Assembly (NCBI RefSeq): GCF_014644495.1
Contig: NZ_BMKU01000009.1
Coordinates: 62,001 to 126,000 of the forward strand
Direction of reading: 5' to 3'
Length of the DNA: 64,000 bases
Source of the DNA: Pseudarthrobacter polychromogenes
GTDB lineage: Bacteria; Actinomycetota; Actinomycetes; Actinomycetales; Micrococcaceae
Every line of letters starts with the position of its first letter. The stretch's first letter is position 1. Under the pieces are notes generated by a model. It saw only the letters and a list, made by a program, of their open reading frames with translations. It was not told the DNA's origin and did not search any database. A program made the translations under genes and the position numbers. Below, in pieces: positions 43,675-52,629 of this stretch.

Positions 43675-44574
43675 TCAGGCGGGTGAGGGGACGTTGCTGC
43701 GCCGGCCGGTGCGGTTGCGCAGGGGGCACGAGCTGATGAAGAACCAGCAGACGCCCGCGGTTGCTGCCGTCAGGGCTGCGACTCCGGCGGCGATGAACCA
43801 CCGCAGGTCGGCAGGGGCCTGCTGGATGAGGACGAAGGTTCCCATGACCAGGACGAACCAGCCGAACGCCTTGCGCAGGGCGGCTTCGGGGATGCGGCCG
43901 GCAAGTTTGGAGCCGGCCAGGCTGCCAACGATGGCGGCGGCGGTCACGCCGAGGGTGATGCCCCAGTCGAGCTGGACCGTGGTGAGGTATCCGGCGAGCC
44001 CGGCGAAGGACTTCATGGCGATGACCACCAGGGAGGTGCCCACGGCAACGGACATCGGCAGGCCGCCCAGGAGTGCAAGGGCCGGGACCACCAGGAACCC
44101 GCCGCCCGCGCCCACCAGGCCGGTGACGAGCCCGACCACGGCGCCGTCCAGCAGCACCCTGCCCAGGGGCAGTTCGTGCTTGACCGGCGGCGCGCCGTCG
44201 TCGGACTTCTTCTTCCGGCCGCGGAGCATGGCCACGGAGGTGGCCACCATCATCACCGCGAAGGCGATGAGCAGGATCTGGCCGGGGATGTGCCCGCCCA
44301 GGAGGCCGCCCACGAACGCGCCGGCCATGCCGGCCGCGCCGAAGATCAGTCCGGTCCGCCACATCACCCTGCCGCCGCGGGCGTGGCTGAACACGCTCAC
44401 CGCGGAGGTGACGCCGACGACGAACAGCGAGGCTGCGATGGCTTCCTTGGCCTCGAACCCGGCCACGTACACCAGGATCGGGACTGTCAGTATCGATCCG
44501 CCGCCGCCCAGGACACCGAGCGAGAGTCCGATGACCACCGAGAGGGCCAGGACCAGGATGAGGGTGAGGGTCAT
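43675..44574 (-). CDS. TauE/SafE family sulfur-anion exporter
   Basis: 299 residues, eight helices. GLSLGVLGGGGSILTVPILVYVAGFEAKEAIAASLFVVG and GLVTGLVGAGGGFLVVPALALLGGLPMSVAVGTSLVVI are the two inverted-repeat motifs. Members export sulfite or related anions, which fits removal of the sulfite made by the persulfide dioxygenase. It overlaps the upstream rhodanese gene by ATGA. Confidence 0.92.
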   Translation of the reverse strand: MTLTLILVLALSVVIGLSLGVLGGGGSILTVPILVYVAGFEAKEAIAASLFVVGVTSAVSVFSHARGGRVMWRTGLIFGAAGMAGAFVGGLLGGHIPGQILLIAFAVMMVATSVAMLRGRKKKSDDGAPPVKHELPLGRVLLDGAVVGLVTGLVGAGGGFLVVPALALLGGLPMSVAVGTSLVVIAMKSFAGLAGYLTTVQLDWGITLGVTAAAIVGSLAGSKLAGRIPEAALRKAFGWFVLVMGTFVLIQQAPADLRWFIAAGVAALTAATAGVCWFFISSCPLRNRTGRRSNVPSPA

Positions 44575-45194
44575 GATGCCTTGGCCTCGGCATTCACCTC
44601 GGTGTTGACGGGCAGGGCAAGGATGGCGCTTTCGCGGGTGGGCTCCTTGGCGGCCTTATTCCACGGCATGGCCGAGATGGCCTGGCCCATGGCGCAGGTG
44701 TTGGTGGCTGCGGAGAAGGTCAGGCCCGTGCCGATGACCCCGGCAAGCGTCCGGATCTTCGGGGAAACGAACTTGCCGCCGGCCAGGCCCAGGACCACCA
44801 GGGAGCCGGCCACAAGGCGGACCTGCCGCTCCAGGTCCCAGCGGTCCTTGCCCTTGACCACGTCACCGCCGGCAGCGGCGAAGCCGGGTGCGCCGCCGGT
44901 CAGGACGTAGGCGGTATCGATTCCGGCCTTGGCAAGGCGCTGGCGGGCCTGCTCGGCGCGCACGCCGGACTGGCAGACCAGGACCACGCGGGACCCCAGC
45001 CGGGCGGCGAGCTCATCCGTGTGCTCGGACAGCAACGGCAGCGGCACGTTGTAAGAGCCGCGGATATGCATGGACTCGAACTCCGCAGCCGAACGCACGT
45101 CGATCACCACGAGGTCCTGGTGCTCTTTGAACCAGGACTGGAGGGTTTCAGGGGCGAGTGCGGTAACGGCAGGTGCGGTGGAAGGGGAAGTCAT
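44571..45194 (-). CDS. rhodanese fused to a DUF2892 membrane domain
   Basis: About 207 residues from ATG 45194. Rhodanese part: VVIDVRSAAEFESMHIRGSYNVPL and VVLVCQSGVRAEQARQRL with the active cysteine. Then a DUF2892-type segment with two helices (WDLERQVRLVAGSLVVLGLAGG and AGVIGTGLTFSAATNTCAMGQ), whose Cys may face the membrane. It would anchor sulfurtransfer at the membrane near the exporter. First gene of the regulon unit, with operators immediately upstream. Confidence 0.9.
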   Translation of the reverse strand: MTSPSTAPAVTALAPETLQSWFKEHQDLVVIDVRSAAEFESMHIRGSYNVPLPLLSEHTDELAARLGSRVVLVCQSGVRAEQARQRLAKAGIDTAYVLTGGAPGFAAAGGDVVKGKDRWDLERQVRLVAGSLVVLGLAGGKFVSPKIRTLAGVIGTGLTFSAATNTCAMGQAISAMPWNKAAKEPTRESAILALPVNTEVNAEAKAS

Positions 45195-45221
45195 TGCTGG
45201 CCTCTCGTTGGGGGAAGGTGA

Positions 45222-45572
<351 letters not shown>

Positions 45573-45630
45573 CCACACTGGCCCCGGCCCGGGCCTTTAG
45601 GCTGGCTGATCCCCGCCACCGCGGGCAAAC

Positions 45631-45674
45631 GCAAGAGGGGCACTGCACGCGTCGGCGTGCAGTGCCCCTCTTGC
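45631..45674. terminator. bidirectional hairpin terminator
   Basis: A perfect 20-bp stem (45631-45650 with 45655-45674; loop GTCG), including GAGGGGCACTGCACGC. It lies between the convergent 3' ends of the cstR-like gene and the aldehyde dehydrogenase gene. Confidence 0.88.
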
Positions 45675-45685
45675 CGTGTCAGGTT

Positions 45686-47095
45686 TCAGCCGTTGATGAC
45701 CTGCGGTACACCGAGGGCTTTGAGGCCCTCGACGCCGAACTCCAGTCCGTACCCGGACTGCTTCGCGCCGCCAAAGGGGATCCGCGGGTCCACGGCGCCG
45801 TGCCTGTTGATCCAGACGGTGCCGGCCTGGATCCGGCTTGCGACCCCGCGGGCTGCTGAAACATCCGAAGACCAGACGGAGGCGCCGAGTCCGACCTCCA
45901 GGGCGTTGGCCTTTTCCACCGCTTCGTCGATGGTGCTGTAGCGGATGATGGGCAGTGCGGGGCCGAACTGTTCCTCGGCAACGAGCGGGTTGTCGTTGTC
46001 GATGTCCGCGACCAAGGTGGTGGGGTAGAAGTAGCCGGGCTGGTCCGGCTCCGGATTTCCGCCCAGCAGGACGCGTGCGCCGGAAGCCTTTGCTGCCTCC
46101 ACGAGGCCTGCAACGACGTCGTACTGTGCCTTGTTCTGCAGGGGACCCAGGACGTTGTCCTCGTCGAGGCCGTTGCCCATGGGCATTGCGGCGGCGACGG
46201 CGGTGAGTTCTTCGCAGACGGCATCGTAGATGTCGGTGTGGACGTAAAGGCGCTTGAGGGCCGCGCAGGTCTGGCCGGTGTTCAGGAAGGCGCCCCAGAA
46301 AACATCTTCGGCGATGGCCTTGGGGTCGGCGTCGGGCAGGACGATGCCGGCGTCGTTCCCGCCCAGTTCCAGGGTGAGGCGCTTGACGGTGTCGGCGGAG
46401 GATTTGATGATGGCGCGGCCGGCAGCGGTGGAGCCGGTGAACATGATCTTGCCGATGGCGGGGTGGTCCGTGAGCCGGGCTCCTACTTCCCGGCCGCAGG
46501 AGACCACTGAGAGGATGCCTTCCGGGAGTTCCTCGTTCAGGACGGTGGCCAGCGCCAGGACGGAGAGCGGGGTGTTGCCGGAGGGCTTGACCACCACGGC
46601 GTTGCCCATGCGCAGGGCGGGGGCGATCTGCCAGATGGCGATCATCATGGGCCAGTTCCACGGGCCGATGGCCGCGACGACCCCGATGGGCTTGTAGTGG
46701 AGTTCGGCGCGGATCTGGCCGTCGTCCACGATCGTTTCGGGCTCAAGCGGCAGGTTGGCTGTGGCGCGCAGCCAGGCCACGCAGGCACCCACTTCGAACC
46801 GGGCGTTGGGGCCGTTCAGGGGCTTGCCCTGCTCGCGGGAGAGCAGCTGGGCGAGTTCCTCGGCGGAACGTTCGACGGCGTCGGCTGCTTTGAGGAGCGC
46901 GGCCGACCTCGCGCTGTGGCCCAGCGCCGCCCACGCCGGCTGCGCTTCCTGTGCGGCGGAGACTGCCGCCTCGAGGTACTCGAGGCTGTGGACGGGGGCT
47001 TCGCCTACGGGCTCTCCCGTGGCGGGGTCCAGGATGGTCCGGCCGGTACCGAGTTCGGCAGAAACGGACGCCAGAAGCGCATCGTAGGTTTCCAT
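45686..47095 (-). CDS. NAD(P)-dependent aldehyde dehydrogenase
   Basis: 469 residues from ATG 47095 behind GGAG. GPWNWPMMIAIWQIAPALRMGNAVVVKPS is the cofactor-binding entry, LELGGNDAGIVLPDAD the general-base Glu region, and NTGQTCAALKRLYV the catalytic Cys. Relatives oxidise succinate semialdehyde, other semialdehydes or aromatic aldehydes. It is the 3'-most gene of the oxidoreductase cluster, and could also serve the hpa pathway, whose aldolase yields succinate semialdehyde. Confidence 0.88.
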   Translation of the reverse strand: METYDALLASVSAELGTGRTILDPATGEPVGEAPVHSLEYLEAAVSAAQEAQPAWAALGHSARSAALLKAADAVERSAEELAQLLSREQGKPLNGPNARFEVGACVAWLRATANLPLEPETIVDDGQIRAELHYKPIGVVAAIGPWNWPMMIAIWQIAPALRMGNAVVVKPSGNTPLSVLALATVLNEELPEGILSVVSCGREVGARLTDHPAIGKIMFTGSTAAGRAIIKSSADTVKRLTLELGGNDAGIVLPDADPKAIAEDVFWGAFLNTGQTCAALKRLYVHTDIYDAVCEELTAVAAAMPMGNGLDEDNVLGPLQNKAQYDVVAGLVEAAKASGARVLLGGNPEPDQPGYFYPTTLVADIDNDNPLVAEEQFGPALPIIRYSTIDEAVEKANALEVGLGASVWSSDVSAARGVASRIQAGTVWINRHGAVDPRIPFGGAKQSGYGLEFGVEGLKALGVPQVING

Positions 47096-47258
47096 GGTGT
47101 ACTCCACTTCGAGTAGGCAAGGACGCCGGCCGGTTGGCCTGGCGGGTTGCTTTCCAGTGTGCTGGACGCCCGGTCCTGGCCTCTTGTCTTTGGGCGCAGC
47201 GCCCTTGACGTGGAGGGAACAGCCTGGAGCCAGTGTCAGCTCCTCGCCCCTGCCCCTG

Positions 47259-48371
47259 TCAGGAGGGGCGGCCGGGAGCGAAGTCCAGCAGGACCTTGCC
47301 TGACCCTGCCGAGTTCCTGGCGGTCTCAAAGGCCTCGAGCCCGCGTTCCAGCGGGAAGACGTGCGTGATGACCGGGTCCACGAAAAGTGACCCGTCGCCC
47401 AGCGCGGAAATGACGTCATCGATCTCGTCGTTGAACCTGAATGATCCCAGAAGTTCGAGTTCCCGTGTGATGGCCAGTGAAATAAGTACAGGCTGGGGAC
47501 CGGACGGCAACAGCCCCACCATCACCACTTTGCCCCCACGGACCGTTCCCTTGATGGCCGTAGCCAGTCCATGGTGGGAGCCGGAGGACTCGATCACCAC
47601 ATCGGCCTGGACCTCTGCCAGTGCTTCGCTGTCTGTTGCTTCCAGGACTTCGTCAGCGCCAACTGCCTGTGCTATCTCCAGGGGTTTGCGGTGCAGGTCT
47701 GTGGCCACGATACGGGCTGCACCAGCGCGCTTAAGCACGGCGACGGCCAGCGCCCCGATGGGACCGCACCCCACCACCAAGGCGGTCTTGCCCCTGATAT
47801 CACCGGCGCGTGAAACGGCGTGCCAGGCAACGCTGGCCGGTTCAATCAACGCCGCTGTCTTCAGATCCAGGCCAGGGGGCAGGGCCCGCAGCATCCGCGA
47901 TGGCAAGATGGCGTAGCGGCTGAAGGCACCGTCCGTATGCGGGTACCTTGCGGCGCTGCCCAGGTAGGTGCAGTCGGGGGACAGGTTCGGCCTGTCGTGG
48001 GGATACCTGGCAGGGTCCGGACCGGCTCCCGGGCCAGGTGTGGCCGGATGCACGGCGACAGCTGCCCCCTCAGGTGGACCTGCACCGTCCGCTGCCGCGC
48101 GTACCACCACGCCAACAATCTCGTGTCCCAGCACCATCGGTGCCTTCAGGACGGATTCTCCGGCGGCGCCGTGCAGCCAGTAGTGCAGGTCGGAGCCGCA
48201 GATGCCGCCGTAGGCAATCTCGACGACGGCCTGGTCCGGAGCGGGTGAAGGGAGCGGAATGTTGTCAATGCGAAGGTCGCCTGCCGCGTGGGCGACGACG
48301 GCGGGACTGGCCGCGGGAAGTCCGGACGGGTAGCGCCGGCCGGCTGCAGGAGCATCAGGAACGGCGTGCAT
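47259..48371 (-). CDS. zinc-type alcohol dehydrogenase, L-idonate 5-dehydrogenase-like
   Basis: 370 residues of the MDR family. GGICGSDLHYWLHG and GHEIVGVVVR give the catalytic-zinc ligands (Cys, His-Glu), and ALVVGCGPIGALAVAVLKRAG the NAD fold. The start of the catalytic domain resembles L-idonate 5-dehydrogenases. Of the four structural-zinc cysteines only the last (SPDC) remains; the loop reads HPATPGPGAGPDPARYPHD. Its ATG overlaps the stop of the SDR gene. Substrate likely a sugar acid or polyol, by similarity and neighbour. Confidence 0.83.
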   Translation of the reverse strand: MHAVPDAPAAGRRYPSGLPAASPAVVAHAAGDLRIDNIPLPSPAPDQAVVEIAYGGICGSDLHYWLHGAAGESVLKAPMVLGHEIVGVVVRAAADGAGPPEGAAVAVHPATPGPGAGPDPARYPHDRPNLSPDCTYLGSAARYPHTDGAFSRYAILPSRMLRALPPGLDLKTAALIEPASVAWHAVSRAGDIRGKTALVVGCGPIGALAVAVLKRAGAARIVATDLHRKPLEIAQAVGADEVLEATDSEALAEVQADVVIESSGSHHGLATAIKGTVRGGKVVMVGLLPSGPQPVLISLAITRELELLGSFRFNDEIDDVISALGDGSLFVDPVITHVFPLERGLEAFETARNSAGSGKVLLDFAPGRPS

Positions 48372-49141
48372 CAGACCACCACCGTCATTCCGCCATCAAT
48401 GAAGATTGTCTGTCCGTTCACGAAGTCCGAACCGCTGGAGGCCAGCCAGACTGCGGGTCCGGCGAGGTCGCGGACGGTGCCCCAGCGGTGCGCGGGGGTT
48501 CTCCCCAGGATCCAGGAGTTGAACTGCTCATCATCCACCAGGTTCTGGGTCATTTCGGTATGGATGTACCCAGGGGCGATGGCATTGACCTGCAGGCCCG
48601 AAGCCGCCCATTCCGCCGTCATGGCGCGGGTGAGGTTTCGCAGGCCGCCCTTGGCGGCAATGTAGGGCGCGATAGTGGGCCGGGCCAGGTCGGCCTGGAC
48701 GGAGCATATGTTGATGATCTTGCCGCGGCCGCGGGGGATCATGAAGCGCGCGGCCGCCCGGCCCACGAGGAAAGCACTGGTGAGGTCCGTGGTGATGACC
48801 CTTTCCCAGTCCTCGACGTCCAGGTCAAGCATGGCCACCCGGTGCTGGATTCCGGCATTGTTGACCAGGATCTCCAGCGGACCGACGTTCTCCTCCACCC
48901 ACGCCACCCCACGGCCCACTTCTGCGTCCTTGGTCACGTCGAATGCGCAGCTGTGGATACGGCCGGATGGGAAATCGGCGGACATGGACGTTTCTGCAGC
49001 CTTGAGGCGGTCCGCATCCATCCCGTTCAACACCACCGTTGCACCGGCATCCGCCAAGGCCCGGGCAAGGGCGTTGCCGATTCCCCGGCTGGAGCCGGTA
49101 ATGAGGGCCGTACGCCCGGTCAGGTCGAAAAGTGAAGTCAT
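48371..49141 (-). CDS. SDR oxidoreductase, gluconate 5-dehydrogenase-like
   Basis: 256 residues from ATG 49141. GRTALITGSSRGIGNALARAL is the NAD(P) motif, LVNNAGIQHR the N-N-A-G, ICSVQADLARPTIAPYIAAKGGL the S-Y-K triad, and NAIAPGYIHTEMTQ the following loop. The best-known relatives interconvert gluconate and 5-ketogluconate (IdnO). With the idonate-type ADH next to it, a keto-sugar-acid route is plausible. It overlaps genes at both ends by ATGA. Confidence 0.87.
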   Translation of the reverse strand: MTSLFDLTGRTALITGSSRGIGNALARALADAGATVVLNGMDADRLKAAETSMSADFPSGRIHSCAFDVTKDAEVGRGVAWVEENVGPLEILVNNAGIQHRVAMLDLDVEDWERVITTDLTSAFLVGRAAARFMIPRGRGKIINICSVQADLARPTIAPYIAAKGGLRNLTRAMTAEWAASGLQVNAIAPGYIHTEMTQNLVDDEQFNSWILGRTPAHRWGTVRDLAGPAVWLASSGSDFVNGQTIFIDGGMTVVV

Positions 49142-50121
49142 GGTGCAGTCTCCTTGGCCGTTTCGGTTCCGCTGTGGGAAGCGCTTGTGGTGCTGAGGTT
49201 CGCAATGGTCTGACGCACCACAGCCAGGTCGAGGTCCCCCAGGCCTTGGGTGAGCAACTGCGCATAGAGTTCTCTCCCGGCGGACGCCATCGGCGCAGCG
49301 GCACCGACGTTTCGTGCGCTCTCCACAACAAAAGACAGGTCCTTGTGCATGAACTTGGCCGGTCCTGTGGGCGTGTAGTCCTTTGTTGCCAGGCGGGGGC
49401 CTACGATTTCGAGCACGCGGCTTGCAGCGAGCCCGCCGGAGAGCACGTCGAAGAGGGCCGTGACGTCCAGGCCGGAGCGTTCCGCAAGCTCGGCTGCTTC
49501 GGCGAGTGCCGCCGTCGTGGTGCCAACAACCAACTGGTTGCATGCTTTGGCCAGGGAGCCCGCCCCGAGGCCGCCGAGCCGCCGGACCGTTGCACCCATG
49601 GCCTGCAGTACCGGCAGGATCCGCGCGAAGTCCTCTTCCGGGCCGCCTGCCATGATGGCCAGGGTTCCTTGCTGTGCGCCGTGCGTGCCGCCGCTGACGG
49701 GCGCATCCAGCACTGTGGCGTTCCCGCCGCTTGCCTCGATAACCGCGCGGCCGAAGTCCTGGACGCCCACGGGTGAAACGCTGCTCATGACCACAATGAG
49801 CGTTCCCGGTTCAGGCGGCGAGGACCGCCATGCGTCGAGGAGCCCTGCCGCGGCATCTTCAATGAAGGAAAGATCGGGGAGCATAAAGATGATGACCGGC
49901 TCGTCCCTCAAGTCTGCCACCGTGGCGGCGCCGCTCCCGCCCAGCCGCAGCAGGTCTTCAACAGCGGCGGGGGAGCGGTTCCATCCCGTGACGGACCACC
50001 CCGCGCGCAGCAGGTTGGCGGCCATGGGTGCGCCCATCAGCCCCAGCCCGACAAACCCGGCACGCGGACGGGTTCGTTCGGCGCGGGAATGGGGAGTGGT
50101 GGAGGTGGTGGCGTTGTTCAT
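49138..50121 (-). CDS. beta-hydroxyacid dehydrogenase (3-hydroxyisobutyrate/tartronate semialdehyde reductase family)
   Basis: 327 residues from ATG 50121 behind AAAGG. RAGFVGLGLMGAPMAANLLRAGWSVTGWNRS is the NAD-binding motif, DAPVSGGTHGAQQGTLAIMAGG the substrate motif, and GSLAKACNQLVVG carries the catalytic Lys. Family members act on 3-hydroxyisobutyrate, tartronate semialdehyde or glyoxylate-like acids. It follows a terminator hairpin after the transporter gene and starts the three overlapping dehydrogenase genes. Confidence 0.88.
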   Translation of the reverse strand: MNNATTSTTPHSRAERTRPRAGFVGLGLMGAPMAANLLRAGWSVTGWNRSPAAVEDLLRLGGSGAATVADLRDEPVIIFMLPDLSFIEDAAAGLLDAWRSSPPEPGTLIVVMSSVSPVGVQDFGRAVIEASGGNATVLDAPVSGGTHGAQQGTLAIMAGGPEEDFARILPVLQAMGATVRRLGGLGAGSLAKACNQLVVGTTTAALAEAAELAERSGLDVTALFDVLSGGLAASRVLEIVGPRLATKDYTPTGPAKFMHKDLSFVVESARNVGAAAPMASAGRELYAQLLTQGLGDLDLAVVRQTIANLSTTSASHSGTETAKETAP

Positions 50122-50169
50122 GTTCAACCTTTGGTGACCGGACGGGCTGGGGGTGCTTGGCTGCTGACG

Positions 50170-50209
50170 AACCCTGGGGGCGGCCCCCGCAGGGGCCGCC
50201 CCCAGGGTT
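50170..50209. terminator. hairpin terminator after the MHS transporter
   Basis: A perfect 18-bp stem (50170-50187 with 50192-50209, loop CGCA), AACCCTGGGGGCGGCCCC on one arm. Located 10 bases beyond the transporter stop and 49 bases before the next start. It could end the transporter transcript or attenuate read-through into the dehydrogenases. Confidence 0.82.
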
Positions 50210-50218
50210 AAGGGACTT

Positions 50219-51568
50219 CTATTTAGCGTCCTCCACGAGCGCCAGGTCGCGGCCATTGGTTTCGGGAGTAAAGAATGTGGTGACAAAGGAGATTGCCGCC
50301 AGGACCAGTGAGTACAGCGCGGGAACCAGCCAGGAGTGGTTGGTCGCAGCGAGCAGCGCAACGCCGATCATGGGTGCGAACCCGCCGGCGAGGACTGCCG
50401 AGAGTTCACGGCTCAGGGCCACGCCTGTGAACCGGTGCTGCGAGCCGAAGAGTTCGGGCAGCATGGCGCATTGCGGGCCGAGCATGGACTGCACGCCCAG
50501 GGCGATGCCCACCGCCATCACTGCCCAGACCAGCGTGACGTTGCCCAGCGTAACCAGGTAGAACGCGGGCAGTGCGATGAGGGCCTGGAATAGTGCCCCG
50601 TAGCGGTACACGGGAACCCGGCCGAACCGGTCGGACAGGGCGCCGAAGACGACCACCATGACTGCTGCGCAGCCTGCGGCGATCAGCAGGCCTGTTGGGC
50701 CAATGAACTTGTCGCCCGGAAAGACGCCGGCCGGAAGGCTGATGAATGAGACCAGAAGCGCGGAGTAAACCGACGAGTTGCCGTTCTCGCCCATGCGCAG
50801 GCCGATCCCGACGAGCACATTCTTCTTGGAGTGCTTCCAGATTTGGCCCACCGGGTTCTTGACCACGGCTTTATGCTTTTCAAGTTCCTGGAAGACGGGG
50901 GTTTCCTTCAGCCGGAGCCGGATAAAGACGGCAATGACAATAAGGATGACGCTGGCGAGGAAGGGTACCCGCCACAGCCAGCCCAGCAGCACATCCCTGT
51001 CCGCGAGGGCCATCAGGGCGAAGGTGCCCGCTCCGAGCAGGGTGCCCAGCTGGATGCCCACGAAGGGCAAGGAGGCGAAGAACCCGCGGCGGCGTCGCGG
51101 AGCAACCTCGGAAATCAGCGTGGTTGCCCCAGCCTGCTCGGCGCCGGCGCCGAGGCCCTGGAGGATGCGGAGGGCCACCAACAGAACGGCCCCGAGCATT
51201 CCTGCCTGTTCAAAGGTGGGCAGGAGGCCAATGGCGAAGCTCGCCATGCCCATCAGGCCGATGGTGAGGATCAGCACCATTTTCCGGCCGAAGCGGTCTC
51301 CGATGTAGCCAAAGACCACCCCGCCGAAGGGCCTTGCGGCAAAGCCGACGCCGTAGGTGGCAAACGAGGCGATGACTGCGCCGCTTTCACCCAAGGGGGA
51401 AAAGAACAGTGGACCAAAGATCAGTGCTGACGCGAGGCCATAAATGTAAAAGTCGTAGTACTCGAGGGCTGACCCTACAGAGCTGGCAAGCGTTGCCCTT
51501 CGCAGCTGCTCCGGTTCGACGACATCGCCGTTCCTGTCAGTCTGCGGTGATTTAGTACGAGTTGTCAC
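50219..51568 (-). CDS. MFS transporter, metabolite:H+ symporter type
   Basis: 449 residues from GTG 51568, set by AAGGGAG. TLASSVGSALEYYDFYIYGLASALIFGPLFF and YIGDRFGRKMVLILTIGLMGMASFAIGLLP are marks of MHS (ProP/ShiA-like) carriers; ALRILQGLGAGAEQAGATTLISEVAPRRRRGFFASLPFVGI is also typical. Members take up organic acids with protons. TGAACA half-sites upstream and the adjacent iclR gene suggest control by that regulator. Confidence 0.9.
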   Translation of the reverse strand: MTTRTKSPQTDRNGDVVEPEQLRRATLASSVGSALEYYDFYIYGLASALIFGPLFFSPLGESGAVIASFATYGVGFAARPFGGVVFGYIGDRFGRKMVLILTIGLMGMASFAIGLLPTFEQAGMLGAVLLVALRILQGLGAGAEQAGATTLISEVAPRRRRGFFASLPFVGIQLGTLLGAGTFALMALADRDVLLGWLWRVPFLASVILIVIAVFIRLRLKETPVFQELEKHKAVVKNPVGQIWKHSKKNVLVGIGLRMGENGNSSVYSALLVSFISLPAGVFPGDKFIGPTGLLIAAGCAAVMVVVFGALSDRFGRVPVYRYGALFQALIALPAFYLVTLGNVTLVWAVMAVGIALGVQSMLGPQCAMLPELFGSQHRFTGVALSRELSAVLAGGFAPMIGVALLAATNHSWLVPALYSLVLAAISFVTTFFTPETNGRDLALVEDAK

Positions 51569-51647
51569 AGTAACTCCCTTAAACGCACTCCAGACCCTCG
51601 TTGGCCTGGTGGGATAGCAACGACACCTGTTGCGTCGATCACTATGC

Positions 51648-51672
51648 TGAACACAATACAGCAAGTTGAACA
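51648..51672. promoter_or_regulatory. TGAACA half-sites upstream of the MHS transporter
   Basis: TGAACA at 51648-51653 and again at 51667-51672, in the iclR-transporter gap. The same half-site builds the palindrome upstream of iclR, so this may be a second IclR site. Confidence 0.45.
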
Positions 51673-51712
51673 GACGGCAAGGGGGGGTGCGTTTGTGAAG
51701 GAGGCGCCGCCG

Positions 51713-52513
51713 CTACCCCATGGGGTTGCCCAGTGAGTGGGCGAGCTCCTGGAGTTCCTTGACCATCTGGGCACCCTGCTCGGGCGTGTATGTGGCTTTG
51801 AGGGCTGTCACGGAAAGTCCCAGGCTGGGGCCGTGGGCTCCTCGGGTTGGTACGGCAACGGCCAGGCAGACCACGCCCGTGGTGGATTCCTCATCCTCAA
51901 AGGCGTAGCCCTGTTCGCGGATGGTCTGCAGCTGCGCCTTGAATTCGGCACCTGTGCGCAGCGACTTCGGCGTCAGCACCGGCAGCTCGGCATCATCAGG
52001 GAAAAGCTCCTCGATGTCATGGTCGTGAAGCCTTGCTATCAGCGCTTTGCCCACCGCACAGAGTGAAACCGGCATTTTGTCGCCGATGTTCGATGTCAGG
52101 CGTACGGCAGGATGGCCCTCGTAGCGGGCGAGGTAGATGACGTTCAGGCCGTCGAGCATGGCAATGCGAACGGTCTCGCCGGACAGGACGGGAGCCTGCT
52201 CGCAGTAGCGGTAGAACTCCTGCACTTCATCCAGCCGGCCGAGGTAGGCGGCGCCCAGCTCCACCAGTTTGCGGCCGAGGGTGAATTCACTGCCCTGCCG
52301 GTTGATGAGCCGTGCTTCCTCCAGCGCCAGCAGCAGGTTCGACGTGGATGACTTGGGGATGCCTACTTCCCGCGAGAGGTCGCTGAGGGTGAGGCGGCCG
52401 GTGGCGGAGGAAGCCAGGGCATCCAGGACCGCAGCCGCCCGCGTGACCGCGGGGGCGGGAGAGGCGTTGCCCTGGTTGTCTGGTTGAGGACCGGAGTTGC
52501 GGGAATCGGCCAT
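51713..52513 (-). CDS. IclR family transcriptional regulator
   Basis: 266 residues. VTRAAAVLDALASSATGRLTLSDLSREVGIPKSSTSNLLLALEEARLI is the IclR winged helix. The effector domain has VRLTSNIGDKMPVSLCAVGKALIA and EESTTGVVCLAVAVPTRGAHGPSLGLSVTA. IclR proteins bind small carboxylates and repress or activate catabolic genes. It sits centrally between the FAH gene and the transporter, all on the same strand, with a perfect palindrome upstream. Confidence 0.93.
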   Translation of the reverse strand: MADSRNSGPQPDNQGNASPAPAVTRAAAVLDALASSATGRLTLSDLSREVGIPKSSTSNLLLALEEARLINRQGSEFTLGRKLVELGAAYLGRLDEVQEFYRYCEQAPVLSGETVRIAMLDGLNVIYLARYEGHPAVRLTSNIGDKMPVSLCAVGKALIARLHDHDIEELFPDDAELPVLTPKSLRTGAEFKAQLQTIREQGYAFEDEESTTGVVCLAVAVPTRGAHGPSLGLSVTALKATYTPEQGAQMVKELQELAHSLGNPMG

Positions 52514-52546
52514 GATTCTCCTTCGGGTTGCCGCGGCAGGACGAGC

Positions 52547-52570
52547 TGGTGTTCATTTGACTGAACACCA
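52547..52570. promoter_or_regulatory. IclR-type operator TGGTGTTCA-N6-TGAACACCA
   Basis: A perfect 9-6-9 palindrome 34-57 bases before the iclR start. It is probably the autoregulatory site. GTTCA/TGAAC half-sites recur before the transporter and before the hydroxyacid dehydrogenase. Confidence 0.75.
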
Positions 52571-52629
52571 TCCATCATAGGGGGCGCGCGTCATCGCCCC
52601 CTATGCCAGGCGTACTCCTGAAGGGGAGC

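Noticed and set aside
45597..46661. A 354-codon arginine/histidine-rich frame over the aldehyde dehydrogenase
   Set aside because: It is on the same strand in another frame of the real gene, runs through the terminator hairpin and has no protein-like features.
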